This document shows positions 63,101 to 64,000 of a stretch of DNA of 64,000 bases, one piece after another. How positions within the stretch are numbered: the first letter of the stretch is position 1; each line of letters starts with the position of its first letter. Source of the DNA: Neckera pumila (Eukaryota; Streptophyta; Bryopsida; Hypnales; Neckeraceae); assembly GCA_963969595.1 (NCBI GenBank), contig OZ018411.1, positions 7,008,501-7,072,500 on the forward strand, written 5' to 3'. The notes beneath the pieces are model-generated. The model made no database searches. It was not told where the DNA came from and worked only from the letters and a program-made list of their open reading frames with translations. The position numbers and the translations under genes are program-made.

Positions 63101-63565
63101 AAGTTTCTATCTAACCTATCTGATAGAATTGGCGACAGTTAACGTGAGAGCCAGTTCTTGAATCGCGGATCCGTTCTCTAGCGGGTTCATCAACAACTAC
63201 ATTTTTCAGAAAACTCCTGAAATGGAAACCGAGATCATAACCTTACAAAAATCAATACCAAATGTTGTGATCAAATTCGGCTCACTCTCCAAGTGCAAGA
63301 ACTAAGAAGAAAACAGATTCTCAGGGTAAGCCTTCTGACCCCGACCGATAGCAAATTGAAAAGTGATCACATCCTCACATCATTCATCGTTTATTAATTG
63401 AAATAAATTTTCTTTCTACTCACCTTTCGATTCAGGTTCCGGCTTCCGTTGAACAATGGCGTGCAGTGACGTACAGCTTTTCTGAAGTTCTGAACAGTAT
63501 TGATCCAATCGATTGCACCAGGCAGTAGCCAAAGTCGATGTGCTAGGCAACCTCTGAGAGGCCAT
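60145..63565 (-). CDS. SKA3: SKA3-like spindle and kinetochore-associated protein
   Basis: Exons, minus strand: 63565-63424 (MASQRLPSTSTLATAW), 62880-62704 (with DTLSFEELLVHCDALY and LQLQQYGYTPG), 62447-62237, 62116-62034 (LGDLGNLESLGISATSL), about 61664-61628, about 61385-61233, 60905-60817 (SAQYDNAPIWIKLQVSMQ), 60614-60500 (ELNSAVTKINELV to DLQALGLG) and 60236-60145, ending YRIRV. Phases fit except at the exons between about 61664 and 61233, where an exon or boundary is unresolved. The SFEELL, SLGIS, EYxxxPxWxK and ALGLG blocks follow the plant SKA3 pattern as I know it. SKA3 helps hold kinetochores to depolymerising microtubules as part of the SKA complex. The segment at 63126-63220 looks exon-like but would bring a stop, so I treat it as intron. 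Confidence 0.85.
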
Positions 63566-63893
63566 TGTGAATGAAGTCACAATTTGCGCTGGCCTACTGC
63601 AACAAGCAGGATTTCGATCTCAAATCAAGAGCATCAATGAAGTCACGAGTCAAGCCAGAGAGTCGTCCTTGCTAGTCTACTTCATTCAAAATAATCGCGG
63701 AAATAAGTTCCGCACAAATCCCCCTGAGCTGTCCCGCATTGTACAAAGGAGCTCCACATTGATGGAAAACCTGCTATGCGAAATCCTATTGAAAAGTGAA
63801 CACAAAGGCTACTTAAACTCCGGAACAAACAAAACAGCGAAAATACACATTTTTCGAAAGAAACATCAAGAAGAACTGAAATCGCCGTAAGCA

Positions 63894-64000
63894 ATGTTTG
63901 ACGACCGCGAATCGAAGAACGCCATAGCCATGGTCGTTGCCGAAGTTCAAACTCCACATTTGGAGGGACGTCCGAGGACAAGGAACACGACGGGAACACG
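63894..64000 (+). CDS. Possible first exon of a divergent gene leaving the right edge
   Basis: The frame from the ATG at 63894 (MFDDRESKNAIAMVVAEV) stays open for 35 codons to the window end. It lies head-to-head with the SKA3-like gene, 330 bp away, a spacing suited to a shared promoter region. It is too short to identify. Confidence 0.3.
   Translation, partial: MFDDRESKNAIAMVVAEVQTPHLEGRPRTRNTTGT

Noticed and set aside
63126..63220. Exon-like minus-strand stretch between the first two SKA3 exons
   Set aside because: Splicing it in from the phase-1 donor at 63424 brings a stop, whereas joining directly to 62880 keeps the frame and the family pattern.

Overview
This is nuclear DNA of a land plant. 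The evidence is GT-AG introns, plant-type eIF3c, TVP23/ECHIDNA-like and SKA3-like genes, TTTAGGG-type telomere-like blocks, Ty1/copia elements and Stowaway-type MITEs. The DUF7869-type gene and the FCP1-like DLNGVLC protein recall families I associate with bryophytes and lycophytes. A non-seed plant is therefore my best guess; it is an inference, not a database result. Most of the window is AT-rich, repeat-filled intergenic DNA.

Region 1 (1-18172) is the unusual part. The minus strand carries an open frame running off the left edge (1-580), an intact FCP1/HAD-like phosphatase gene (774-1655), and a decayed large gene (6904 down to 2188) with a ParB-like motif in its middle. On the plus strand lies a decayed DUF7869-type (transposase-like) gene (15321-18172). 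Both sides carry the same roughly 21-bp palindrome, with arms TTATCTTCGA and TCGAAGATAA around one base. It occurs singly at gene edges and inside introns, as a seven-site array with 74-75 bp spacing (7293-7761), and as an array with roughly 45 bp spacing (14480-15246) in front of the DUF7869 gene. I read this as the remains of a large mobile or selfish locus whose DNA-binding protein recognised this palindrome. All six premature stops I traced in the large gene are TAG, and the DUF7869 gene has one TAG and one TGA. That pattern fits C-to-T decay of CAG and CGA codons, as expected from plant CHG/CG methylation. About 6.7 kb of AT-rich, non-coding DNA lies between the two arrays.

Region 2 (18173-38064) is mostly intergenic. 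It holds a single-exon coiled-coil gene (20830-21702), a 740-bp fold-back MITE flanked by TTAA (27933-28680), two copies of a dispersed repeat, and a well-preserved eIF3c gene (31779-35006, two exons). One dispersed-repeat copy carries an 81-bp Stowaway MITE and the other shows the empty site.

Region 3 (38065-50292) holds retroelements. The first is a complete but disabled Ty1/copia element with 249-bp LTRs, AGTAT target duplications, a half-tRNA(iMet)-type primer site and a 90-bp tandem array in its leader. The second is an older copia relic on the minus strand, joined to a Gypsy-type gag fragment, with LTR fragments.

Region 4 (50293-64000) starts with a 1.75-kb fold-back structure and nested TIR elements (55151-55979). 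Two convergent conserved genes follow: a TVP23/ECHIDNA-like Golgi membrane protein (plus strand, exons from 57561) and an SKA3-like kinetochore protein (minus strand, 63565 down to 60145). A possible first exon of a further gene begins at 63894 and leaves the window.
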